A stretch of DNA of 64,000 nucleotides from contig NZ_JAJOYX010000002.1 in assembly GCF_022565915.1 (NCBI RefSeq), positions 628,293 through 692,292 on the forward strand, written 5' to 3'. The position numbers and the translations under genes are program-made. Under the pieces are notes generated by a model. The model was not told the origin of the DNA. It ran no database searches and was given only the letters and a program-made list of their open reading frames with translations. The DNA is from Nesterenkonia sp. LB17. Lineage in GTDB: Bacteria > Actinomycetota > Actinomycetes > Actinomycetales > Micrococcaceae. This document shows positions 27,759-36,403 of the stretch, piece by piece (the first letter of the stretch is position 1; each line of letters starts with the position of its first letter).

Positions 27759-29837
27759 TTATCCACGGAACAGGTCAGGCGTTCGGCCCCTGAGCTCCTC
27801 CTCCAACATGGGAACCATCGATTCCACATAGGAATTCGTCAGATGACTGCTGTCTCGGTACACGGCGACCTCACCTATCACTGCGGGACAGGAACCATCG
27901 AAGCAGAGGTATTCGGTCATATCCAGAGTGTGGGTGGAGTCCGGGAGATCAATGCCGTCCAACGGATCGTCGTCAGCAAGCGTCTCGAATGTCGGGCCGC
28001 ATTCGAGCGCACCACCGCCTTCGGCAAGACACTCCGGGGCATCCTCGTTGGGCCGGGGTGTGCCCCGCATCAGCAGCAGCTCTGAACCCGATTCCGTGAT
28101 CTCCTGCCATCGGTCCGGTGCGCCAGCCTCGATGGTCTCGGGCCCATCACCTTCTCGGGCCACGACGCTTCCCGGTGTGATCACCAGGTCCGGCTGCCGC
28201 TCGTCGAGAACGTCCAGGAAGTTGACGTTCCATTCGGCGCATTTGTTGGTCTCGACATTTGAGATGCCTCCGAATCTGCATCCGGACTTGTCCACCACGA
28301 GGAGCTCCCAGTCGTTCTGCTCTGCCATGACGACGAAGGCCTGGTGCCACTGCCCGGCGTGGGAACCTCCCGCGATCATCACCGTCGCTCGAGGTGTACT
28401 CGGTGCATCTGGGTCTTCGCAGACCAGTGCCTCGCCGGTTCCCGGGTCATGGCCATTCCTCTGGCGGCAGTCCCAGCCGTAGTAGGCCGGCATGTCATTG
28501 GCGATGTTGGGGATCGGTGGATGAACCTCGGCACCGTCCCACAGATCCCCCCAAGGCGTTCCCACTGCTGCGGCGCCGAAGCTGGGGCCCTCAGTCGAAG
28601 ACGGCTGTGTTCTAGCTTCCGCGGGGGCATTGAGGACCCCGATTGCCGCGCTCGTTCCGACTGCGGCGGCCACGAGCGTTCCTGCGGCCAGGCCGAGCTT
28701 CAACCGCGGGCGCGAAAAGCTGGATCTGCTCAGTGGAACCTCTACCAACCGGTGGGTGAGCCACGCGAGCGCAAACGACAGCAGGAGGATCAAGGTGCCG
28801 CCGCGCAGACCTACCTCGTCTCTGTCACGGACTTCGAGATAGAAGATCAGCAACGGCCAGTGCCACAGATACAGTCCGTAGGCCAGGTCGCCTACCCAGC
28901 CGATGGGCTTGAGCGTGAGCAGACGCTCGACACCTGGACGCGGGGACGCATTCGAGTCCTGGCCGGGCGAGGACATCAGGATCAGCGCGAACCCCAGCAG
29001 CGGCCAGAGCGCCAGCGGTCCGGGAAACACCTCGGCGCCGTCCATGATGAAGCCGGTGCTGACCACCATTCCGAGACCTGCCCAGCCCGCCACGAGTCGA
29101 ACCGAGGGGCCAAGCGTGATTCTTGACGATACAAGGGCGAGCAGCCCGCCGAAGGCGAATTCCCAGAAGCGTGTGGTGGTCATGAAGTACGCGCGATCTT
29201 GACTGATCGTCTGCATATAGACCGCGTGGATCAGGGACGCGGCGAGCACGAACATGACAAGGACGATCATCAGCGATGTTGCCGATCGGTTGAGACGCTT
29301 TGCACACCACACCGCGGCGATGGCTACCAATGGCCAGATCAGAAAGAACTGGCCCTGAACCGAAAGGGACCAGAAGTGCTGGAACGGGCTTGCCGCGGCT
29401 CCGGCCACCTCATACGACATGGTGTCAGCGATCAGCTGCCAGTTCTCCACGTAGAACAGCGACGCCCGTGCTTCGATCAGCAGCTGGGGGTGCCGGGTGC
29501 TGGGGAAAACCATCCAGGCGGCAAGGAACGTCACCGTGATGACCAACGCCGCCGGAATCACGAGCCGCTTGAGCAGCCGGAGGAAGTACCGGCCTGCTCG
29601 AATGGATCCTCCTGACTCTGTGGCCTCGCGCAACAGCATCGCTGTGAACAGGAACCCGGATATGGCGAGGAAGATATCGATTCCGCCGGAGACACGCCCC
29701 GAGCCGTAGAGGTGGAATGCCACTACTCCAAGGATTGCAAGTCCGCGAAGACCGTGGATCTCGGGCCGGAAATGCCGTGGAGGAAGCCCGTCAAGCAGCG
29801 TTGCAGACTTTCGGGAAGATATTTTGGCGTGCTTCAT
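27759..29837 (-). CDS. Acyltransferase-3/SGNH membrane O-acyltransferase (group B, copy 2)
   Basis: A 692-residue group B paralogue: [56 protein letters not shown], then the extracytoplasmic SGNH domain with GGSHAGQWHQAF (near residue 490) and YRDSSHLTNSYVESM (near 664). Cysteines such as those in YYGWDCRQ, LVCEDPD and CLAEGG are shared with the other group B proteins and suggest disulfides outside the cell. ATG at 29837 has GAAAG upstream; TTG at 29843 in the same frame is possible. It lies downstream of wecB on the same strand, 570 bases away. Confidence 0.87.
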   Translation of the reverse strand: MKHAKISSRKSATLLDGLPPRHFRPEIHGLRGLAILGVVAFHLYGSGRVSGGIDIFLAISGFLFTAMLLREATESGGSIRAGRYFLRLLKRLVIPAALVITVTFLAAWMVFPSTRHPQLLIEARASLFYVENWQLIADTMSYEVAGAAASPFQHFWSLSVQGQFFLIWPLVAIAAVWCAKRLNRSATSLMIVLVMFVLAASLIHAVYMQTISQDRAYFMTTTRFWEFAFGGLLALVSSRITLGPSVRLVAGWAGLGMVVSTGFIMDGAEVFPGPLALWPLLGFALILMSSPGQDSNASPRPGVERLLTLKPIGWVGDLAYGLYLWHWPLLIFYLEVRDRDEVGLRGGTLILLLSFALAWLTHRLVEVPLSRSSFSRPRLKLGLAAGTLVAAAVGTSAAIGVLNAPAEARTQPSSTEGPSFGAAAVGTPWGDLWDGAEVHPPIPNIANDMPAYYGWDCRQRNGHDPGTGEALVCEDPDAPSTPRATVMIAGGSHAGQWHQAFVVMAEQNDWELLVVDKSGCRFGGISNVETNKCAEWNVNFLDVLDERQPDLVITPGSVVAREGDGPETIEAGAPDRWQEITESGSELLLMRGTPRPNEDAPECLAEGGGALECGPTFETLADDDPLDGIDLPDSTHTLDMTEYLCFDGSCPAVIGEVAVYRDSSHLTNSYVESMVPMLEEELRGRTPDLFRG

Positions 29838-30411
29838 CGACAACTTTCGCTGGGGACAGACACATGACTAGCAGCAGCAAGACAGAGAGTGCGAAACGGT
29901 CTTATTGGCTGCAGGCTCGCGCGGGATGATGGCGCCGATGCTCGGATTCATCCTTCTCGAGACCTGCTTTAGCAGACGTTCAACGTCATGGAGAGGAGTG
30001 TGCAACAACGAGATTCAAGGACTATCGGTGACCCTTGACCCATTGAAACCTCAGGTCAAGGGGATCGCATCGAGCTCGGCGGGGTCAGATCCTCGGACTC
30101 TTGATCGCGCATCCGAGGATCTCGTTGTTGTGGCATAACTACTCTCAGGTCAGACGGCGTTAATGATCATAATGCCAAACTGAACGAAGCCTGAATGCCG
30201 ACACGCGTTCGATTCTGAGTCCTTTAAGGCGTCCGTAAATTCCGGAGAGTTCCGGAACTGGACCCGGAACCGGTCCCTCCCCCGGACCTGTGCCTGCACG
30301 CTGCGGTCGAGCCTGACGTCAGTTGACGATCGACCGACCTGCGGCTCGCGACGTCCGGGCTGCTTCCGTGCGGGGCGAGTGGATAGTTATGGAACTTATG
30401 CGGCGGATGAC
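29838..30411. other. Long intergenic region between wecB and an acyltransferase
   Basis: There is no convincing gene. The first ~390 bases are visibly richer in A and T than the neighbours. It holds a hairpin at 30087-30122 and a palindrome GTTCCGGAAC at 30249-30258 next to further CCGGA-type repeats. It presumably contains the promoter of the acyltransferase reading leftward. Confidence 0.5.
30087..30122. terminator. Hairpin, possible terminator
   Basis: AGATCCTCGGA (30087-30097) pairs perfectly with 30112-30122 around a 14-base loop. No long T run follows, so it may be a terminator for wecB readthrough or a regulatory structure. Confidence 0.4.
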
Positions 30412-31569
30412 TTATGCACCGGTGGGCACAGGAGAGAAGTCCTCGAGCCGGTCGCCGAGACCGAACATGGCTGCGATCGCGGCGACGGTCCGCTTGGCAG
30501 CGTGGCCATCGCCATAGGGGTTCACCGCATTGGCCATCGCCGCGTAGGCCGCCGGGTCGTCGAAGAGCGCCGAGACCTCCTCGACCACCCGATCCTCGGC
30601 GGTGCCGATGAGCCGGACCGTGCCGGCGTCGACGGCCTCGGGCCGCTCGGTGTTCTCCCGCATCACCAGTACCGGCTTGCCCAGTGAGGGAGCCTCTTCC
30701 TGGACGCCGCCGGAGTCGGTGAGCACCACGGTGGCCAGATTCATCAGGCGGCTGAACTCGCCGTAGGGCAGCGGCTCGGTGACGATCACGTTCTCGTGCC
30801 CGGCCAGCGCGGGAAGGATCGCTTCACGGACCACCGGGTTGCGGTGGGCCGGAAGCACGATCAGCTTCTCCGGGTAGCGGTCGGCGAGGCGGGCCAGTGC
30901 CCGGCCCACACCTTCCATTGCGGAGCCCTGGTTCTCCCGACGGTGGGTGGTGACCAGCAGCACGTCACGCCCGGAGGCTGCGGCCTCTTCGAGCTGGGCG
31001 TCACCGAAGGGCACATGCTTGCTTGCGACCTCGAGCAGCGCGTCGATCACAGTGTTTCCGGTGACCACGATGTCCTGCGCCGGAAGCGCCTCGCGCAGCA
31101 GGTTGTCCCGGGACTGCGAGGTGGGAGCCAGGTGCAGCGCGGTGATCTGGCTGGTCATCTTGCGGTTCGCCTCTTCGGGAAACGGCGAATAGAGGTTGAA
31201 GGAACGCAGCCCGGCCTCGGCGTGGATCACCGGGATGCCGGAGTAGAACGCTGCCATCGCGCCCGCGGTCGTCGTCGTGGTGTCACCCTGGACGACGACG
31301 GCGTCAGGCTTGTGCTGCGCGAAGATGGCATCCAGGCCGGTGACGGTGCGGGTGAGCACCCCGTTGAGCGTCTGCCGGGGCTGGATGATGTTCAGATCGT
31401 GGTCCGGCTCGATGCCGAAGAGCTCGTTGACCTGGTCCAGCATCTCGCGATGCTGTCCGGTCACGGTGACCTCACACTCGAAGAGATCGCTGGCCTGCAG
31501 CGCCTTGACGATGGGCGCCATCTTGATGGCCTCGGGACGGGTCCCGTAGATCGGCATGATTCGCTTCAT
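30412..31569 (-). CDS. wecB: UDP-N-acetylglucosamine 2-epimerase (non-hydrolysing)
   Basis: A 385-residue cytosolic enzyme interconverting UDP-GlcNAc and UDP-ManNAc. Visible motifs are YGTRPEAIKMAPIV at the N terminus, VTGQHREMLDQV, QGDTTTTTAGAMAAFY, HAEAGLRSFNLYSPFPEE with the catalytic acidic and His residues, THRRENQGSAMEG, and LTDSGGVQEEAPSLGKPVLVMRENTERPEA. The length is normal for the family. Its product feeds the WecC-like dehydrogenase at 4064-5299, so the pair yields UDP-ManNAcA. A decayed second copy of its first third lies at 24227-24523, in the same orientation. Confidence 0.96.
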   Translation of the reverse strand: MKRIMPIYGTRPEAIKMAPIVKALQASDLFECEVTVTGQHREMLDQVNELFGIEPDHDLNIIQPRQTLNGVLTRTVTGLDAIFAQHKPDAVVVQGDTTTTTAGAMAAFYSGIPVIHAEAGLRSFNLYSPFPEEANRKMTSQITALHLAPTSQSRDNLLREALPAQDIVVTGNTVIDALLEVASKHVPFGDAQLEEAAASGRDVLLVTTHRRENQGSAMEGVGRALARLADRYPEKLIVLPAHRNPVVREAILPALAGHENVIVTEPLPYGEFSRLMNLATVVLTDSGGVQEEAPSLGKPVLVMRENTERPEAVDAGTVRLIGTAEDRVVEEVSALFDDPAAYAAMANAVNPYGDGHAAKRTVAAIAAMFGLGDRLEDFSPVPTGA

Positions 31570-31771
31570 CCGACCATCCTAGTCAAGAGGCTCTGTCGGT
31601 CCACTGGACCGCGTCGACCGGCGGTCCTGCACCTCCCGTGGCGGAACGCGCTCGGCTGGCCGACCTGATGAACAGGCTGGGGCCAGTTAGACTCTTATTC
31701 GCGCAACACCGTTGCCACCGTCATCAGCAACTTCTGACACCGGACCGTAACTGACCTAGAAGGGGCTCCCA

Positions 31772-33154
31772 ATGAGCATTCAGACATTCTTTCGTCGTGC
31801 GGGGGAGCGCCGTGAGCAGCAGCAGCGCGTAGCCGAGACATCAAAGGACCTCGCGGTCGAGACGGAAACCGCATCAGAGCCGTCCCAGAATCCGGTGTTC
31901 GTTGGACACACGAGATTCAGCGTCCACCAATATGGCTCCGGCTTCTTCAAGGCCTCGAGAACTGGGGAAGACGGTGTCGGATTTAGTGAAGAGCAGTACA
32001 CGTCGTGGCTCTATAGTCCCGAGAGGTTGGGGCCCCGTACAGACATCTTCGTCAATGAGAGCATCCCCCAGCTCGCCCTGGCGGCCAGGGACCACCAAGT
32101 TGTGCATTTCGTCTCCTACTCGCCGTCGCTTCCTGAGTCCTATAAGGAGCTTCTTCGTGCCGCCGCAGATCGCCACCCTTTTGTCCGGCTGAACGAGACG
32201 GCACAGCCTGTGAGCGCCACGCCGCCGGCGCACCTGGTCCGATCCGCGCTGAAGGAATTTGGCATGACGACGGGCACGTTCGGCGTCTATCGTCTCGACG
32301 ATGACGACATTCTTTCCAACAGCTATTTCTCTCGGATGTCGACATACATCACTCCCGAGCACGCTGGGTGGTGGGTTTCTCTGGGACGGGGCTACTCGGC
32401 CGTGCGAGTTGACGGCCAATACGTGTTCACCCGCGGACTCTACTACCCAAAGATCGCGCTGGGCCTTCTTCTCGTAGCTTCAATGGCGGAAGACGGTTCG
32501 ATCGAGCACCTGAGAGCACCGAAACATACCGTGGTCGATCAGCACGCACCCACGATCCTCGACTCGCGGACACCAACGGTCTTCCACGTTCGCCACAAGA
32601 CCCAGGACAGCACCGTTGAGGGTACCAAGCAGCCGTTCTTTCAAGAGGCGTTCATTCGCATTCGCGGTGAGGGTCCCGCAGACCTCGCGGAAGTCCGCGA
32701 ACTCTTTCCGGTCATTGCCGACCAGGTGCATCGTGCACCGGGCGTCGAAGCTGACTCCGAGGTCCTGCTCGACCAGCCCGCAACGCTGCCAGCGTCAGGA
32801 CTCACCTATTCGTGGGATACCGAAGGTGCCCTTAGTCTCAGGGTGGATCTCCCCTCTGGCGTGAGGCTCCGACCGAAAAGAATACGAGTCCGCTTTTCAG
32901 TCGCCAACGCGACACCGGGTGAGCCCCATGCGTCGAAAGCCCACGTTGATTTCTTCAGAAAGGCGAAAGCGGAGTTCATTCCTGAGAAAGACGAATACTC
33001 GATCTACCTGTCACATATGACGACGGGACTCGGTTACTTGCTCTGCCTCGAGCCCCCGGAGGACCTTCGTGTCACATCTTTCACTTTCGAGCCGGGGACC
33101 GCGGAGGATGTAGACGTCGCATCCATCACAGCATTTCCTCTGGGCTCCTCCTGA
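31772..33154 (+). CDS. Putative glycosyltransferase (rhamnosyltransferase-like)
   Basis: A 460-residue cytosolic protein. Its centre resembles the putative rhamnosyltransferase family: FVGHTRFSVHQYGSG at residue ~48, TDIFVNESIPQLALAA, VVHFVSYSPSLPESYKELL and the acidic nucleotide/metal-binding motif YRLDDDDILSNSYFSRM at ~residue 172. The last ~150 residues form a beta-rich region I do not recognise. AGAAGGGG lies seven bases before the ATG. It opens a two-gene run with the ATP-grasp gene and is at the left edge of the polysaccharide island; base composition is less GC-rich than in the core genes. The donor sugar is not readable. Confidence 0.65.
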   Translation: MSIQTFFRRAGERREQQQRVAETSKDLAVETETASEPSQNPVFVGHTRFSVHQYGSGFFKASRTGEDGVGFSEEQYTSWLYSPERLGPRTDIFVNESIPQLALAARDHQVVHFVSYSPSLPESYKELLRAAADRHPFVRLNETAQPVSATPPAHLVRSALKEFGMTTGTFGVYRLDDDDILSNSYFSRMSTYITPEHAGWWVSLGRGYSAVRVDGQYVFTRGLYYPKIALGLLLVASMAEDGSIEHLRAPKHTVVDQHAPTILDSRTPTVFHVRHKTQDSTVEGTKQPFFQEAFIRIRGEGPADLAEVRELFPVIADQVHRAPGVEADSEVLLDQPATLPASGLTYSWDTEGALSLRVDLPSGVRLRPKRIRVRFSVANATPGEPHASKAHVDFFRKAKAEFIPEKDEYSIYLSHMTTGLGYLLCLEPPEDLRVTSFTFEPGTAEDVDVASITAFPLGSS

Positions 33155-33205
33155 CGCCCAGACGGGTAGTCCATGCACCTCTTTCTCTAGATTCAAGGCT
33201 CTGGC

Positions 33206-34237
33206 ATGAAAAACGCTGCAACTGAAAAGTTCATTCAGGAAAACTTTGCCGGCATGGCTCCACGCGATTACGGCGACCGACCGGCCTACGGACCGAAGAA
33301 TCTCTTCGCGCAGGCTGCCCGCAGGGCCAAGATCCACGTGAGCGCGGTAGGGCAGCGACAGGTGTTCACCTACGACGGAAGGACGGTGGGAGGCGCAGAG
33401 GGCTTCCTGACATCACTGACGAGTGTGGGCGGCGAACGGGCCTCTTTCGACCGAAAATTAGCGCGACGCTACCTCTCGCTCGCCGGAATTCCCATCCCGG
33501 AGGGTCAGGTCTTCTCAACCGCTGAGCGCGATGCGGCACAGGGGTACGCCGCTCAAATGACCGGCCCTGTAGCCATCAAGCCACGGTTCGGCGAATCTGG
33601 CCTCGGAGTCTCCCTTCAAGTTGATCCTGCGGTCACTTTCGGAGACGCCTGGTCCCACGCCGAGCAATATGACTTCCCAAACGCCACGGGCCACGGGGGC
33701 GTCGTGGTGGAGCGATTCCACGACGGTCTGAACCTCCGTGCCTACGTCGTGGACGAAGAAGTCGTTGCAGCAGTGATCCGGGTGCCTCTGTTCGGACTGG
33801 GTGACGGACGCTCGACGCTCAGTGATCTGGCCCAAGAAGCCGATCGAGGAAGGAAGCGGAATCCCCTTCTGGCGAAGTTCGAGCTTGAGACCGCGCTGAT
33901 GCCACGTGCCGAAGCGAAGGCGTCGGACCCGATATCCAACGTTGACCGGATCTACTGGTTCAGCCCGGGCGTGAACATGAGACTTGGCGGACTCACGGTG
34001 GATGTCACCGACCGCCTCGATAAGTCCCTCAAGACTTTGGCCGTCGACGCCCGCTGGGCTGTACCGGGTTCCCCGGTGGCGGGCGTCGACATTCTGGCCC
34101 CAAGCCTAGACTCCGCAGTGGACGCCACCGTGCTGGAGGTCGACGCCCAAGCCAGCTTCAGCATCCACCATTACCCCTGGTCTGGAAACGGCCGCCGGGT
34201 CGCGGACAAGGTCCTGGCCCGCATGACGAGAGACTAG
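33206..34237 (+). CDS. ATP-grasp ligase, cyanophycin-synthetase-like
   Basis: A 343-residue protein with an ATP-grasp fold, which makes acyl-phosphate intermediates and amide (or ester) bonds. The order of motifs follows the cyanophycin synthetase/GshF type: DRKLARRYLSLAGIPIPEG (~residue 73), VAIKPRFGESGLGVSL with the ATP-binding Lys and Gly-rich loop (~119), VVVERFHDGLNLRAYVVDEEVVAAVIR (~160), GLGDGRSTLSDL, GVDILAP and TVLEVDAQASFSIHHYPWSG with the metal-binding Glu (~310). It lacks the C-terminal Mur-ligase half of cyanophycin synthetase. Position inside a polysaccharide locus with a uronic-acid pathway suggests amidation of a sugar carboxylate, or addition of an amino acid to the polymer precursor; this is inference. 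Confidence 0.75.
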   Translation: MKNAATEKFIQENFAGMAPRDYGDRPAYGPKNLFAQAARRAKIHVSAVGQRQVFTYDGRTVGGAEGFLTSLTSVGGERASFDRKLARRYLSLAGIPIPEGQVFSTAERDAAQGYAAQMTGPVAIKPRFGESGLGVSLQVDPAVTFGDAWSHAEQYDFPNATGHGGVVVERFHDGLNLRAYVVDEEVVAAVIRVPLFGLGDGRSTLSDLAQEADRGRKRNPLLAKFELETALMPRAEAKASDPISNVDRIYWFSPGVNMRLGGLTVDVTDRLDKSLKTLAVDARWAVPGSPVAGVDILAPSLDSAVDATVLEVDAQASFSIHHYPWSGNGRRVADKVLARMTRD

Positions 34238-34285
34238 GCTGGCCAGCCCACGCTGTGGTCTCCCGCGCATTTCAGCTCAGTTTGA

Positions 34286-36403
34286 TTAGTAGAGATCGGG
34301 AATCTGTCGTTGAAGTTTCTCGTCCAGGTATGGGGCCAGCGTCTCAACATAGGCGTTCGTCAAGTGGCTGTCGTCTCGGTAGACAGCTACATTTCCGATG
34401 ACGGCTGGACACTCCTGGGCAGGACAGATGCGATCCGTCATATCCACCGTATGGATCGAGTCTTGCTGACCATAAGGCTCTAGAGGGTTCTGGTCCTCGA
34501 AGACGCTGAAATCCGGTCCGCATTCGGACGGTGATTTGCCCGAGGCCAGGCACTGAGGAGCGTCCTGTTCCGGGCGGGGCGTTGCGCGCATGAGCAGCAA
34601 GTCAGTACCCGTCTCAGTGATCTCCTCCCAGCGATCAGGGGCCCCGTCCCAGATATGTTCCTTCGGGCCACTCTGGAAGGCAACCGTTCCTGGAGTCACC
34701 ACGAGATCCGGTGACCGCTCCTGGACAACCTTGACGAAGTCCCGATTCCACTGGTCACAGGTGTTGTTCTCCGGATCCTCTAACGGACCGAACCGGCAAC
34801 CGCTCTTGTCCACCACAAGAAGCTCCCAGTTGTTCTGCTCAGCGAGCAGCGAGAATGCGTGGTGCCATTGCCCAGCATGAGATCCACCCGCGAGCATGAC
34901 AGTGGCGCTCGGATTCTCGGGCTTATTCAGATCCTCGCAGACTAGCACTGCGCCAGAGCCGGGATCATTGCCCACCTTCTGGCGACAGCCCCACTGGTGA
35001 TACGTCGGTTGATCCTGCGCAATGGAGTCCAAGGCCGGGTAGATCTCAGCTGCTGGAACGGGCTTGATCACCGACGACTCGATAGCGTCTGCGCCCGGAT
35101 ACTGTTCGGAATCCACCCCGGTCATGGTGTACCCGTCGGGGATTGGTGGACTGGTGAAGAGCAGCACTGCGGAGAGCGCCGCAGCACCGACAGCAATGCC
35201 ACCGCCGGCCACCGCCAATTGGCGCCACTGAGGCAGGGCCTTGGCTATCCCGATCGGCGTCTCGACGAAGCGATGTGTGAGCCAGGCAAGACACAAGGAC
35301 AGGAAGAACAAGAGCAGACCACCTCGGACACCCACCGCAGGATAATCGCGAATCTCGAGATAGAAGATCAGCAACGGCCAGTGCCACAGATAGAGGCCGT
35401 AGGCAAGGTCACCAATCCACGCCAGCAACCGCGCCGACAATAACTTTGCCGCCGTCCAGGGGTGGTCGAGTGCAGCCCCGGCTGGTCCCGCCGAGATGAT
35501 GATGAACGCAAATCCGGCAAGCGGCCACAGTGCGAGGGGCCCGGGGAAGACTTGCGCACCATCGAGGGCGAAGCCTGCGGTAAGGACCAATCCCAAGCCG
35601 ATCCAACCGACTAAGGGGCGGATGACTGCGGGCACTGTCATTCTTGCGGCCAGCAACGCAAGGAGACCACCAAAAGCGAGTTCCCACAGCCTAGTGCGTG
35701 TCATCAGGTACGCCTGGTCCTGACTGATGGTCTGCATGTAGATGGCGTAGATGAGGGACGCGACCAGAACGAGGCCCACCAGAAGCATCATGATCGTTGT
35801 GGCCGATCGCCGAACCCGCTTGGCGATCCACACGGCGAGGATCGCGACGACCGGCCAGACAAGGTAGAACTGACCTTGAACCGAGAGCGACCAGAAGTGC
35901 TGGAAGGGGCTGGTGCCAGCCCCCGCAGCCTCATAGGACATCTGCGCCCTGAGCAGCTCCAAATTCTCGAAGTAGAGCAGCGAAGCTCTGGCCTCAGCCA
36001 AGAGCTGGAGACGATCGGTCACGGGCATGACGAAGAACCCGACCACAGTGGTGACGCCAATCACCAGCACTGCGGGTGCAAGCAATCTTCGAGCAAGTCG
36101 AGACAAGTACCGACCCACGTCGATTCGTCCACCAGTCTCGGCAGCTTCCCTAAGGAGCATCGCAGTGAAGAGGAAACCGGAGACTGCCAGGAAGATGTCG
36201 ATTCCACCGGAAACCCGTCCTGCTCCGAAAAGATGGAACAACACGACGCCGAGGATGGCCAGCCCCCGGAGACCATGAAGTTCTGGGCGGAATCGACGCC
36301 CGGGAAGACCGCGGACTAGTTGCTGTTCCTGCAGCCGAGCTGTATCGCTCCCGCTAAAGCTGGATTCCGCTCCAGGCCTAGAGGCCGTGACGTCACTTCT
36401 CAC
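34286..36403 (-). CDS. Acyltransferase-3/SGNH membrane O-acyltransferase (group B, copy 3)
   Basis: A 705-residue group B enzyme: [50 protein letters not shown], about ten membrane helices, then an SGNH domain with GGSHAGQWHHAF (near residue 508) and YRDDSHLTNAYVETL (near 679). GTG at 36403 is chosen because the residues after it (VRSDVTASRPG) resemble the start of copy 1; it overlaps the pyruvyltransferase stop by 11 bases. The frame extends upstream to 36481 without a better start. It is the last gene of a leftward three-gene operon with a pyruvyltransferase and a glycosyltransferase. Confidence 0.85.
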   Translation of the reverse strand: MRSDVTASRPGAESSFSGSDTARLQEQQLVRGLPGRRFRPELHGLRGLAILGVVLFHLFGAGRVSGGIDIFLAVSGFLFTAMLLREAAETGGRIDVGRYLSRLARRLLAPAVLVIGVTTVVGFFVMPVTDRLQLLAEARASLLYFENLELLRAQMSYEAAGAGTSPFQHFWSLSVQGQFYLVWPVVAILAVWIAKRVRRSATTIMMLLVGLVLVASLIYAIYMQTISQDQAYLMTRTRLWELAFGGLLALLAARMTVPAVIRPLVGWIGLGLVLTAGFALDGAQVFPGPLALWPLAGFAFIIISAGPAGAALDHPWTAAKLLSARLLAWIGDLAYGLYLWHWPLLIFYLEIRDYPAVGVRGGLLLFFLSLCLAWLTHRFVETPIGIAKALPQWRQLAVAGGGIAVGAAALSAVLLFTSPPIPDGYTMTGVDSEQYPGADAIESSVIKPVPAAEIYPALDSIAQDQPTYHQWGCRQKVGNDPGSGAVLVCEDLNKPENPSATVMLAGGSHAGQWHHAFSLLAEQNNWELLVVDKSGCRFGPLEDPENNTCDQWNRDFVKVVQERSPDLVVTPGTVAFQSGPKEHIWDGAPDRWEEITETGTDLLLMRATPRPEQDAPQCLASGKSPSECGPDFSVFEDQNPLEPYGQQDSIHTVDMTDRICPAQECPAVIGNVAVYRDDSHLTNAYVETLAPYLDEKLQRQIPDLY

